Below, one piece after another: positions 17,801 through 27,192 of a stretch of DNA of 64,000 nt. The notes beneath the pieces were generated by a model. The model ran no database searches. It was not told the origin of the DNA and saw only the letters and a program-made list of their open reading frames with translations. Within the stretch, counting starts at the first letter, position 1, and the number at the start of each line of letters is the position of its first letter. Made by a program: the position numbers and the translations under genes. The stretch is from Lutispora sp003527145 (lineage in GTDB: Bacteria > Bacillota > Clostridia > Lutisporales > Lutisporaceae), in the NCBI GenBank assembly GCA_029983695.1, contig JASBZB010000012.1, positions 38,496 through 102,495 on the forward strand, read 5' to 3'.

Positions 17801-19684
17801 ACTTACCCATTGCTCACATGCTTCTGCAAGCTTCAGCAAATATTCGATACAGCTCATGTCATCCTTGCCAAGCTTTTCATCCTTATCAAGCATCTGCTTT
17901 CTCAAAAGGTCCAGATCAGCAACCTCTACCTTTATTCTTTGTCCCTCAGATGTATCCTCCCAATGCATGCACTTATTTCTTATTCTGTGTATTTCATCCA
18001 GCTTAGTTTTGAACTTAAGATTGTATACTGTGATGATGGGATCAAATTGTAAGCTGTTAGGAAAGTTTTTTTGCACATAAAAGAAGTAATCATTCATAAT
18101 ACCTTTGAAGTCGCCTATCATAATTCTGTTTTGTAAGTCATCTTCGTTTTTGCCGGGTTTTCCGGGTTTTCTTATTTCAAAATCCGGCCTCAAATACTGC
18201 ATAGCACCGAAGAGAGGCTTCAGCACCGTTCTCTTTATAATGGCTTCAAAGGCAGTGCAGTACGGATTGCAGGAAGGAGATTGGTCGAATTCCGTATCCC
18301 TGTAAACCCGGGCCAAGAGCTCAGCCTGTACAATTTGTTTTCGAATATCCTCATCCAGCTTAGGCCAAACTTTCTGGACATTCAAACCCTGTAAAAGTTC
18401 AGGTTGATCCAAGTCTATCCTGTATTTTTCAAATTGGTCCTTAAAAAAGCTGCTTATATATTCGTTGTATTCTTCTCTTTCATCAAACTCCATGGAGCTT
18501 ATTTTCGCATCTGAAGATAGACTATCCACAAGCACTTTCTTTGCATCATCATAGGATTTCCAAAGCTCCTCGAAGGATGCTCTCATGATATCATTAGAAG
18601 CCTTATAGTTGTCTATTATGGTTTGCATATCCGGGTAATCCTTCTGTACTACTTCAGCATTCTTCACATAATACATAAAAGCCTCCGATACAAAAGTATA
18701 GTCTTCATTAAGAAGCTTCATGTCCAAGGAAGAAGACCTTGCAACCTCCAGCAAGGATTCCTTTATGTCGGAAATATCTTCACCGCAGGCTATATGCTTC
18801 AAGAGCCTCTGCTCTTCGTAGGTTATGAATTTCCAATAGGATTGGAATATATAATCGCAGCTTTCTGCAACCTTTTCCATAAATTCGGCTTCAGTCTCTT
18901 TATTCAATTCTTTTTTTGAATGCTTATAGTCCAAAAGAATCTCCACAGCAGGCTTCAAAATGCCGGGCACCCTTCCCCCAGCCCTCATGATAAGCATGTC
19001 TTCATAGCTGCTTATTCTATATTGATACTGAGATATGCACCTCAGTATATATTTCTTTATGTCTATATCCTCCAACAGCTCCAGCTTTATGGGGTTGTTG
19101 AATATGCCGGGAAGCCCGGATACTTTGCATTCATCAGAAATCGCCTCAATGCTTTTTTTGCTTGTCACAATATATCTGACCTTTATTCTGTTGTTATTTG
19201 CCAGATTTCTCAGGTACTTGAAGTTTTCTATGGCATCTTCTTTTTTCCCTTCGTTTATACATTTGGTCATCCTGTCAAAATCATCAATTACTAGTACGGT
19301 ATATATACCATTTCTCCTAAGTCTATAAAAAGCATCATTTAAAGTTTTTCTAAGAATGGGTACCTCTTGAAAGTTTTCATACTTAAAAAACTTCTCTTTT
19401 AACTCATATTTTATATTGATGTCAATATTGTTGCTTTCTTCAACCTCTCTTTCCAAGCTTTCAAAAAGAGTTTGATAGAATGCCAACGTATCTGCGGGCT
19501 CAGAATCAAATATCTCCACCATAAGAGTATCGGATTTGTCAAAATATGAAATGATATAGTTCAGCAAAGAGGATTTGCCCATGCCGTCATAACCTACTAT
19601 GGACACGCTGTCTTGTGCGTTTACTCTATCATAAATTCTTTTAATTATTTCTCCCCTGCCTATTAATTCCGGCTTGCTATACAT
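17783..19684 (-). CDS. P-loop ATPase, STAND/Orc-like, 633 aa
   Basis: The N-terminal ATPase has LIGRGEIIKRIYDRV, Walker A GYDGMGKSS (about 31-39), Walker B TVLVIDDFD (about 130) and a sensor-like RYIVTSKKS. A helical lid and winged-helix region follow to about 330. The C-terminal 300 residues are charged and alpha-helical without a known motif; they end with RIRNKCMHWED, a pattern seen in RNA-cleaving HEPN-like helical domains (R-x4-H type). That resemblance is weak and is only a suggestion. The ATG overlaps the end of the 1630-aa gene by 8 bp (ATATGTATAG), so the two are co-translated and probably act together. Confidence 0.75.
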   Translation of the reverse strand: MYSKPELIGRGEIIKRIYDRVNAQDSVSIVGYDGMGKSSLLNYIISYFDKSDTLMVEIFDSEPADTLAFYQTLFESLEREVEESNNIDINIKYELKEKFFKYENFQEVPILRKTLNDAFYRLRRNGIYTVLVIDDFDRMTKCINEGKKEDAIENFKYLRNLANNNRIKVRYIVTSKKSIEAISDECKVSGLPGIFNNPIKLELLEDIDIKKYILRCISQYQYRISSYEDMLIMRAGGRVPGILKPAVEILLDYKHSKKELNKETEAEFMEKVAESCDYIFQSYWKFITYEEQRLLKHIACGEDISDIKESLLEVARSSSLDMKLLNEDYTFVSEAFMYYVKNAEVVQKDYPDMQTIIDNYKASNDIMRASFEELWKSYDDAKKVLVDSLSSDAKISSMEFDEREEYNEYISSFFKDQFEKYRIDLDQPELLQGLNVQKVWPKLDEDIRKQIVQAELLARVYRDTEFDQSPSCNPYCTAFEAIIKRTVLKPLFGAMQYLRPDFEIRKPGKPGKNEDDLQNRIMIGDFKGIMNDYFFYVQKNFPNSLQFDPIITVYNLKFKTKLDEIHRIRNKCMHWEDTSEGQRIKVEVADLDLLRKQMLDKDEKLGKDDMSCIEYLLKLAEACEQWVSKVVED

Positions 19685-22600
19685 ATACCCCTGTCCCCCC
19701 TTGTATCTCGTTCAAGACTTCATCTGCGTTCTTCCACCTTCTTGTCCATCTGCGCAATTGTTCCACGGCTATGCAAACTGCCAGGTCATCCTTATTTTCA
19801 TTGGATAGAATCCTTCCTGCTATAAGCTCGTTAACAATTGCTCTTACCTTATCCTTATACAAGCCGGATATACCTCCGGCAGAATGAAGCTCTTTCATCC
19901 TATCATATAATCTATCTATGTCTATATAATCATCGTAGGCTTGTGATTGTTCAGCAATTATGGCCACCACAAGCTTCTTGTATCCGGAGTCCAGAGAGTT
20001 CCAGAAATGCTCATACATGCTCTTTTGTGTCATATCTATCAACTTTTCCGAAACAGCTTCTACGTCATCGGGATAGACTACATATCTTTCCTTTTCCCTG
20101 TTCAACAGCTCTACAACTCCGTTTCCTACAGCCGTTAGGAAATATGGGTGTCTGCAGGTTATCATCAAAAATCTTTCCACCGCACCGGGCAGGCATTTGA
20201 TGCCTTTCAGCCCAAGAGGCTTTTCTACCATCTCCCTGGCTTCGTCAGGCTCAAGGAATCCTACTTCTAAGGGTTTGGCGGTATCCGATATCTTCAGAGC
20301 CTTCTTCTTCATTATATTAAGCAAATACTCTCCTCCGGCAATGATAAATCTGGTTTTATTTGAATGCTGCATTTTTGTTCTAATAAAATCAAACAACTCA
20401 TCTGAATATATACCATCTTCTACTTTTTTTACAACCTCGTCAAATTCATCAATCAAAAGAAGCAGGGACTTGTCCCCTATATTTCTTTCCACATTCATAA
20501 AAAATCTCTTCAGCTGACGAAGAGGGCTGGCCTCAAAAGCCTCTTCAGAAGGCATCTCTATGTCAATACCGTAATCATCAGACAATCCGTAAACTATGTT
20601 TTCTACAAAAAGCTGATAGATGAGCTGACCTGTGTTGTCAGCATCAAAAACATTCTGGCAATCACATTGAATAGGATAAAACTTGTCTTTCATAATGCTT
20701 TCCACATGATTGAGAAGTGAAGTTTTTCCAACTCTTCTCAAACCATATATGAGGAAGGTGGTGCGATCCCCGTCATCATAGAGGCAATCCTTTATCCTGT
20801 TTAAAATAGCTTTTCGTCCGAAGAATTTGCGTTCATCATCAATTGGGGCTGTTGGATATGTGTTTTCGCTGATCCTTTGGAACACAAATTCTTGGCTCTT
20901 TACTTCAATGCAATAATTAAAGGTTTGAAATTCTCCATCAGAAAAGCTGGTTTCAACGGAAATCCCAAAATCTCCTTCTTCTTCAAAAATATACTTAAAT
21001 CCTACCGCAAGCTTTTCGCCCTCTCTTAGAGTTTGCTTTTCTTGCACATAAGGAGTCCCCAATAGCTTATTATCCTTCAGTATCTTAAAGGTACAGACAA
21101 ACTCATCAGCCTTTGCCTTTCCCTCGTTGGCTGCTAAAAAGTGAAAGCTGCTTTGAAGCTTATCTTGCTGCGTTCCATTATCTATCCCTTTTGTATGAAT
21201 ATCTTGGCGGTTCAAAAAAGTCACCTTGATAACAGGCTTATTCTCCAGCTTCTTTATTTCTTCATTGCATGCAAACAATAGGTTGTTTGTAAATGCATTA
21301 ATATCATATTTATCTCTTTTATAGAATTGCTGCTCTGCAATCTCATCCATTTTTTTAATCTGATTTACCGCATCATCTATGTATATTCTTTTTTCATTGG
21401 AATTCTCAGCATTTGCATATTTTTCTATTGCGGCTGCAAATAAGTAAAAGCAATTCAAAATGCCCTCTTTTTTATCTCTATATTCCTCCTGATACACTGT
21501 GAAGAATCTATAGCCCAGCCTGGAAAAAAGCAAATTGATTCTTTTACCATATTGAATATTCTGCAGCAGAGCAGAAAAATCATCTATAAGGGTATGAGCT
21601 TTAAAAAATGCCATATGATAGCTGTTCAGTTTTTTAGAGGATTTATCAATGAGGCATCTGTATTTGGCATACCAAATAAGATGACTTTCATAGGCTAAGG
21701 CAACTTGAGAATTAAAAATCTTTTGACCCCTGGTGGATCGCTCCAGCTCAGTCTCACAATATTCTGCAAGATATTTAAAAAATTCATTATACATTCCTAA
21801 GATTCTGGCTGCAGCTGCGGCCTTTAAGCTTGCATCGCTTCTTCTGCTTAATTCCGGAATGGATAAAGCTTCTACATTGCCCACATATCTGTCAACAACG
21901 CCTGCCCATACTTTATACTGTCCTTCCAAATCTTTATCAGCAATTTCACATCCGGATAATGCTTCTGCCAATACAGGGGCAAATCGGGGCAATTCTTCTA
22001 TAACATCCTCTGCATTATCCATATTGTCAAATATTTTTAGAAATTCATTTACAAAGCGCATCTCAGCCGATTCGTCTTTTGCAGCTGCCCCTTCTTTCTT
22101 AACAGAGTCTTGCAGTTCTATATTATCAGCTTTGACCGCTTCACCTGTGCTATGATTTTTCTTCACAGACAAGCTGCTGATTTGAATCTCGCAGGCTTCG
22201 TATATCTCATATTCGTCTCTTAGACTCTTTAGCATACTCCGTGCCTTATCATAATCTCCATTCAACGCTGCTTTATAAGCATGTATGATAACAACGGTGC
22301 TGTCTTTATCATCCTCATTGCAGGAAAGATACTTTGATACATAACCGGAGTATTCGGTTTTTTGGACAATAGACAATAATGCTTTTGCGAAAAAGCTCTT
22401 TTTATCATAGTCTGCAGGATCTATGTTCATTCCGCGCTCCATCTTCATCAGCAAATCACAAACATGATACATCAATATGGAAGTAGATTCTCCCTTTTCT
22501 TCCTCAGATAGATTGTTCATAGCATATCCAAAGTAGGATCTTGCTTCCTCCGCATAAAAGCACCCAAGCAAATCAAAGCCTAACTTCATATGAAAATATG

Positions 22601-24569
22601 TATTCTTTTTTAAATCTTCAACATATATTTTGCTTAGTTCAATTATTAGCTTCTTATTTTGCTCCTTATCATAATTGCTTTCGTAAATGCTTTTTATATT
22701 TCTGCTGCAGTTGAACAAACTTGTCATCAACAGCATGACAAATTTCCTTTCCTTATGGTCCTTTGAATCATGCAGCAAGTCGATACAAGCATTTAGTGTG
22801 GCATTTACCTCATTATATGAGCTTAGCTTGCCAATAGCCTCCTTAACATATGGAAATGTAGAAGCTTTGTTGTCATAAACAAAGCTAAGAGCAGTAGATA
22901 AGGCTCTTTCTACGCAGCTTGCTACATTTAGTATTCGTTCATACCCGCCGCATCCTTTTTCAATGCATTTAATAAATCTATCAATAATATAGAACTTTAA
23001 AGGAAAATCCTTTTTTGAAAAATTCGCAGTTATATTCAATATGGTCCTTACCTCTTCAAAATCCAGAAGCTTTGAATGCTTCTCGTCCAGAAGCTCATCT
23101 GCAATACCCAAGCAATCATATTCTTCTGCCTTTGCGCAAATTGATTTGAAGGACTGTTTTAATATTTGATCTTCTCCATTTTGAGCCTCAGTCACTTTTC
23201 CATATAAGCTTATGAGAGCTGAAAGCTCAGCCTTAACCTGTATGTATAATTTATGCAAATCATTAAGTCCATATCTCTTACCGGATTTTTTCAGCATATC
23301 AATTTCCTCTTGCAGCTCAACCATTTCATCCAGTTTTGAAAAGACTTTCAGCGCATATTCATGACATTCATTTATAAGGGCCGATATTGCAACTATCCTT
23401 ATATCCGCTATTGCTCTTTTTTCATCAAAGGCAGACATCAACATTAAATCATAGGCTTTGAAAGCTTCCTCAATTTTACCGTCTGCCTCAAGAATTTTCC
23501 CATAGTATTTGCATACTTCATGGTCCAAAGGAAATAACTGCTGAAACAGATTAAATATTTGGACACCGGATTCCCGCATTTCAGGTTTGTTTAAGCTGCT
23601 GCATAATTCGTTCAGCTTCTCGCCTGAGGGTACCTCCGATCCTTTAAATACTGCTTCCTCCAAAGCTCTGGCAGTTTCTTCATCTTCAAGAGCGGAAGCT
23701 ATCTTTAGTATTTCAAACCTTTTTAGGCTTTTTGCTATTTCGTTGTTTTGAGGCTCTGTCTCTAATTCCTCTTTCAGAAAAGCTTGCAGTCTATCAAACT
23801 CCTTTATGGAATAAAGCTTTCTTATCAATATCATAGGATTCTTGTGTTTCCTATAATCCCTTACCCTGCAATCTATAGATTTATCCAGTTCTCCATCCAA
23901 TTCATATAAAATAGCCTGTATCCAGTTGCCAAGCTTTTTATTGCCGATCCTTTTCTCTAAAAAGCTCTTGCTTTCTACAACAAATCGGTCCTTCTCCAAA
24001 TGCTGTAATGCAGGAGTGCTGTTTAGCTTGTCCATATTATAATCTATCAAAGTAATAAAATTTATCAAATACTCATCTGAAATAGAAGCCTGCTGAAAGG
24101 TCGCATAAAATGCCTCTATCCATAGTTTATTTTTTATGCATAAATCCTTTAGCTTTTCCCATTTCCTGAAAAGATCTACTTTCAATTCTTCAGCGCCCGG
24201 ACGCGAAAACTCCTTGTTCCGCAAATTGTGATATATTAGAAGACATTCAAAGGAATGCAGCAGTGAACCTTCTCCAAAGGCTTCGTACATTTCAATCCAG
24301 GGTTGATAGCAGTATTCATCGTGCCTGATCATAAGCATGTTGAATAATATGTAATGCTCCGTATTTTCCTTCTCTAAAGGCTTTATTTGGCGCATTATTT
24401 CCCTGACTCTTTTGCTCCTATCAAAATTTGAAATAAGAATTTGCTCTAACTGGTCTTGACGCTTGATATACTCAATGCATATATTATAATCCCCTGTCAA
24501 AAGCATTTCTTTAAACCCATCTATTATAGGCCTGGCTGTATCCATTTCTGCAAGGCTGAACATTCTCAC
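19677..24569 (-). CDS. Giant helical-repeat protein with C-terminal AAA ATPase, 1630 aa
   Basis: Residues 1 to about 1100 form a long alpha-helical solenoid, TPR-like in places (YYGKILEADGKIEEAFKAYDLML). A beta-rich segment follows at about 1130-1230 (VTFLNRQD to FQTFNYCIEV), possibly an Ig-like or C2-like module. A NACHT/archaeal-ATPase-like domain comes last (about 1250-1630): FFGRKAILNRI, Walker A GLRRVGKTSLL, Walker B LLLLIDEFDEV, sensor RFIIAGGEY, HPYFLTAVGNG and a winged helix. The layout recalls STAND proteins, but with the ATPase at the C-terminus. GGAGGG precedes GTG (24569) and ATG (24563); either may be used. With the overlapping 633-aa ATPase it forms a two-gene unit. Function unknown. 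Confidence 0.78.
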   Translation of the reverse strand: MRMFSLAEMDTARPIIDGFKEMLLTGDYNICIEYIKRQDQLEQILISNFDRSKRVREIMRQIKPLEKENTEHYILFNMLMIRHDEYCYQPWIEMYEAFGEGSLLHSFECLLIYHNLRNKEFSRPGAEELKVDLFRKWEKLKDLCIKNKLWIEAFYATFQQASISDEYLINFITLIDYNMDKLNSTPALQHLEKDRFVVESKSFLEKRIGNKKLGNWIQAILYELDGELDKSIDCRVRDYRKHKNPMILIRKLYSIKEFDRLQAFLKEELETEPQNNEIAKSLKRFEILKIASALEDEETARALEEAVFKGSEVPSGEKLNELCSSLNKPEMRESGVQIFNLFQQLFPLDHEVCKYYGKILEADGKIEEAFKAYDLMLMSAFDEKRAIADIRIVAISALINECHEYALKVFSKLDEMVELQEEIDMLKKSGKRYGLNDLHKLYIQVKAELSALISLYGKVTEAQNGEDQILKQSFKSICAKAEEYDCLGIADELLDEKHSKLLDFEEVRTILNITANFSKKDFPLKFYIIDRFIKCIEKGCGGYERILNVASCVERALSTALSFVYDNKASTFPYVKEAIGKLSSYNEVNATLNACIDLLHDSKDHKERKFVMLLMTSLFNCSRNIKSIYESNYDKEQNKKLIIELSKIYVEDLKKNTYFHMKLGFDLLGCFYAEEARSYFGYAMNNLSEEEKGESTSILMYHVCDLLMKMERGMNIDPADYDKKSFFAKALLSIVQKTEYSGYVSKYLSCNEDDKDSTVVIIHAYKAALNGDYDKARSMLKSLRDEYEIYEACEIQISSLSVKKNHSTGEAVKADNIELQDSVKKEGAAAKDESAEMRFVNEFLKIFDNMDNAEDVIEELPRFAPVLAEALSGCEIADKDLEGQYKVWAGVVDRYVGNVEALSIPELSRRSDASLKAAAAARILGMYNEFFKYLAEYCETELERSTRGQKIFNSQVALAYESHLIWYAKYRCLIDKSSKKLNSYHMAFFKAHTLIDDFSALLQNIQYGKRINLLFSRLGYRFFTVYQEEYRDKKEGILNCFYLFAAAIEKYANAENSNEKRIYIDDAVNQIKKMDEIAEQQFYKRDKYDINAFTNNLLFACNEEIKKLENKPVIKVTFLNRQDIHTKGIDNGTQQDKLQSSFHFLAANEGKAKADEFVCTFKILKDNKLLGTPYVQEKQTLREGEKLAVGFKYIFEEEGDFGISVETSFSDGEFQTFNYCIEVKSQEFVFQRISENTYPTAPIDDERKFFGRKAILNRIKDCLYDDGDRTTFLIYGLRRVGKTSLLNHVESIMKDKFYPIQCDCQNVFDADNTGQLIYQLFVENIVYGLSDDYGIDIEMPSEEAFEASPLRQLKRFFMNVERNIGDKSLLLLIDEFDEVVKKVEDGIYSDELFDFIRTKMQHSNKTRFIIAGGEYLLNIMKKKALKISDTAKPLEVGFLEPDEAREMVEKPLGLKGIKCLPGAVERFLMITCRHPYFLTAVGNGVVELLNREKERYVVYPDDVEAVSEKLIDMTQKSMYEHFWNSLDSGYKKLVVAIIAEQSQAYDDYIDIDRLYDRMKELHSAGGISGLYKDKVRAIVNELIAGRILSNENKDDLAVCIAVEQLRRWTRRWKNADEVLNEIQGGTGVYV

Positions 24570-24643
24570 TATCCCTCCAAATTATCTGCTGATACTAAGT
24601 ATTCGACAATATCCAACCATTTCCTTCAAAGTTTATAAGCATT

Positions 24644-24679
24644 AAAAAACCGCATTGCAAGGTTACCCCAGCTTTGCGA
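24644..24679 (-). terminator. Terminator after the YgjP-like gene
   Basis: On the minus strand CGCAAAG pairs with the complement in CCTTGCAA (24656-24663 with 24672-24679, two wobble pairs). ATGCGG and TTTTTT (24644-24649) follow. It separates the metallopeptidase gene from the ATPase pair. Confidence 0.5.
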
Positions 24680-24680
24680 T

Positions 24681-25394
24681 TTATAAACTCATGCCGGTTC
24701 CATTAATCTTCAGCCACAGCTTTCTCTCTTCATAATCCGGCAATATGCTCTTCACCAGACTCCAGAAATTCTTGGAATGATCCATATGTATAAGGTGGCA
24801 CATTTCATGGACTATGATATAGTCCATCACATTCAGCGGCGCCATGATGATCCTCCAATTAAAAAGCAGAACTCTTTTAGAGGTGCAGCTGCCCCATCTC
24901 TTCTTTTGCTCTTTTACCTTTATCTGTGCAGGTGAAATATTAAAGAAGGGTTGATAATATTCTATTCTCTGGCAGATTTTTTCCTTAGCTTTATTCTTGT
25001 ACCAATCTGTTAACGCTGACTTTATTAGTTCTTCGCCTTTAGCACCAGTATAAACACAGAGGCTGTCATTTTCCAGCTTGGCCACGGGTTTCCTATACGC
25101 TTCATCATATATAATCTGAAGCAGATAGTCTGCCCCCGCATATAGGAAAGATTCGCCGTCTACATATTGCCTGTTCCTTTTCTGACCTTCCAAATGCTTT
25201 ATCTCAGATAGTTTTTGTACTATCCATTTTGCCTTTGATTTGACGATTTCCAAAACTCTATCTTCTCCGACACCTACCGGAGCTTTTATATTTATAACTC
25301 CTGGCGGAGCTATTCTGATACCCAAGGTTTTTCTCTTTTTGTACTCTACCTCAAACTCAATTGTCTGTGTGCCATATTCAACGCTTAATTTCAT
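24681..25394 (-). CDS. YgjP-like (M48/SprT-type) metallopeptidase
   Basis: About 237 aa. The zinc-binding motif is HEMCHLIHMDHSKNFW (HExxH plus a third His), and KKRWGSCTSKRVLLFNWRIIMAP is the hallmark just before it in the YgjP family. The N-terminal half is a beta-rich domain (MKLSVEYGTQTIEFEVEYKKRKTLGIRI). Family members are often found with type I restriction or other defence genes, but their activity is little known. I prefer the ATG at 25394, since AAAGGA lies about nine bases upstream. It is upstream of and co-oriented with the two ATPase genes, but a terminator-like hairpin lies between. Confidence 0.85.
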   Translation of the reverse strand: MKLSVEYGTQTIEFEVEYKKRKTLGIRIAPPGVINIKAPVGVGEDRVLEIVKSKAKWIVQKLSEIKHLEGQKRNRQYVDGESFLYAGADYLLQIIYDEAYRKPVAKLENDSLCVYTGAKGEELIKSALTDWYKNKAKEKICQRIEYYQPFFNISPAQIKVKEQKKRWGSCTSKRVLLFNWRIIMAPLNVMDYIIVHEMCHLIHMDHSKNFWSLVKSILPDYEERKLWLKINGTGMSL

Positions 25395-25526
25395 TCTCAA
25401 ATTCCTTTCGGCAGCTTCATAATTGCATCAATAATCTTTGTAGTCTTCATATTCCTGCTTTTTCAAGCAATTTATGCTTATTTTATTATAGCATAAAAGC
25501 CGGATAGATAATGGGGTATTAAACTA

Positions 25527-25564
25527 AGATAACACCCCGAGGAAAAAATCCAGAGGTGTTATCT
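25527..25564. terminator. Hairpin between YgjP-like gene and small repeat protein
   Basis: AGATAACACC (25527-25536) pairs perfectly with GGTGTTATCT (25555-25564). On the minus strand TAGTTTAAT follows, so it probably terminates the small gene at 25,673. Just beside it AGGACAA (about 25570) and TTGTCCT (about 25644) can form a further long stem. Confidence 0.5.
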
Positions 25565-25672
25565 CAATAAGGACAAGTCTATATAGTATATTTTGTTAGT
25601 GAAAGATTTCTGCTGCAAAGCAGGGGACTACTATTGCAGCTTTGTCCTATTAATCATGCAACATCATAGGAT

Positions 25673-25993
25673 TTAGAATATAAATCTGGGTCTGAAAGCT
25701 CGTCTAAGAAGCAATAGAAGAAGGATGGCACCTAACAATCCCCTAAATCCCTGATTTCCATATCCTAAATAACTGCCGCTCATATCATATAAATTGTATC
25801 CTCTGTACTGCCCTATAGGCATACCATCCATTGTATAAACATATCCATCACCTACATATGCCATAGGAACTCTATATGCATCGTATATCATAGAACCATC
25901 GGTGTAGCCAGCAATACGGTTGTCTCCATCATAGATAACATCTTCATCAACATAGCCATATACTCTGCCTCGGGAATCGTATACTCTTTCCAA
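25673..25993 (-). CDS. Small Tyr/Gly repeat protein with C-terminal membrane segment
   Basis: 106 aa. Four to five degenerate repeats of about 14 residues with the form Y-D-x-x-G-x-x-x-G-Y (YDSRGRVYGYVDE, YDGDNRIAGYTDG, YTMDGMPIGQYRG, YDMSGSYLGYGNQ) predict short beta strands, like the '4-fold beta flower' proteins. A Leu-rich segment (LLGAILLLLLLRRAFRPR) near the C-terminus could anchor it in the membrane. The start is TTG with AAGGGGGTG upstream. Function unknown. The flanking gaps (25,401-25,672 and 25,994-26,287) show hairpins and repeat copy 2 but no gene. Confidence 0.6.
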   Translation of the reverse strand: MERVYDSRGRVYGYVDEDVIYDGDNRIAGYTDGSMIYDAYRVPMAYVGDGYVYTMDGMPIGQYRGYNLYDMSGSYLGYGNQGFRGLLGAILLLLLLRRAFRPRFIF

Positions 25994-26192
25994 AGTATCA
26001 CCCCCTTCTCCTTAATATTTATTCCCCTGTTACTATATATGTAGCATGGCCATTTTTTGTTATCAAAACTTTGTACACACTATAACATCCTCCTTATCCA
26101 TATCACATGACAATATTGTCTCCCCTTAGTCCAGCAATCCTTCTAAATATTTCAACGAAGTTTCCGTCCTCGATAAAGGGAAAACCACTTGC

Positions 26193-26213
26193 CCCATTTT
26201 TCATGCAATAATG
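26193..26213 (+). repeat. 21-nt repeat, copy 2
   Basis: Exact copy, in the same orientation, of 15397-15417. Here it lies in non-coding sequence about 75 bp before the truncated DUF4143 gene. The inverted partner arm seen in copy 1 is missing. Confidence 0.8.
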
Positions 26214-26287
26214 CTTTTCTGCTGCTCTGGCCTTAGCAGTAATCTCCCTTCAATAAAAACTTTATACAATCCTATACTTTTTTCTGC

Positions 26288-27157
26288 ATGGGATTTGAAA
26301 AAGCTGTAGACAGCCTTTTTATTAAGCCAAATACAGACATTTATATTACAGGCTCCAATGCTTATATGCTGTCCGGTGAGCTTGCTACACTGCTGTCAGG
26401 GCGATACATTACCGTGGATATGCTGCCTCTTTCATTCAAAGAATACTGTGAAGCTGTTGATGGAAATAGAAAAAGCAAACGAGAAAACTTCAATGATTAT
26501 CTTCATTTTGGCTCCTTCCCTTATGTGGCAATGCTTGAGCGCAATGAAGCTGTCATAACCCCTTACATCGATGGAATTTACAACACTATTCTTATAAAGG
26601 ATGTAGCAAAACGTGAAAGAATAACTGATATTGCTTTGCTCGAAAACATTGTAAAAACACTTGCAAGCGGTATTGGAAGCCCTATCTCTGCAAAGAAAAT
26701 CAGCGATACAATTGCTTCAAGCGGAAGAAAGATATCTGTTAATACGGTAGACAACTATCTTAGAGCGCTAACTGACAGCTACATTTTTTATAAGGCAGAC
26801 CGCTATGATATCAAAGGCAGACAGTATCTCAAAACTTTGGGCAAATACTATATAGTCGATACGGGTATCCTCAGCATGCTCCTTTCCGGGGCTGCTTCTG
26901 ATATCGGTCATTTGATAGAAAACCTGGTTTATTTGGAGCTTTTGCGGCGAGGATATAAGGTCAATATCGGAAAACTCGCAGAAAAAGAAGTGGATTTTGT
27001 GGCTAGGGATATGACAGGGGTGACATACTATCAGGTAGCTGCCACTGTACTGGATGAAAACACTTTAAAACGTGAATTGGAGCCATTGGAGAAAATTCCG
27101 GATCATTATCCTAAGATCCTTTTAACTCTGGATGAAATCGGACGGAACAAATTATAA
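26288..27157 (+). pseudogene. DUF4143 ATPase, N-terminus missing
   Basis: 289 aa. It matches the second half of AAA_14/DUF4143 proteins: ITGSNAYMLSGELATLLSGRY, LPLSFKEYC, the winged helix, then a PD-(D/E)xK-like end (LIENLVYLELLRRGYKVNIG, EKEVDFVARD, YYQVAATVLDENTLKREL). Normal members are about 400 aa and begin with a Walker A ATPase core. Here the frame opens just after the Walker B region, at GFEKAVDSLF. In-frame sequence upstream does not encode the missing part, and no clear ribosome site precedes the ATG. I therefore call it a remnant. Its intact family is often of toxin or defence type with unknown role. Confidence 0.7.
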
Positions 27158-27192
27158 CGGAATCCGTCATCTGAACTTAATAGATTGGCTGC

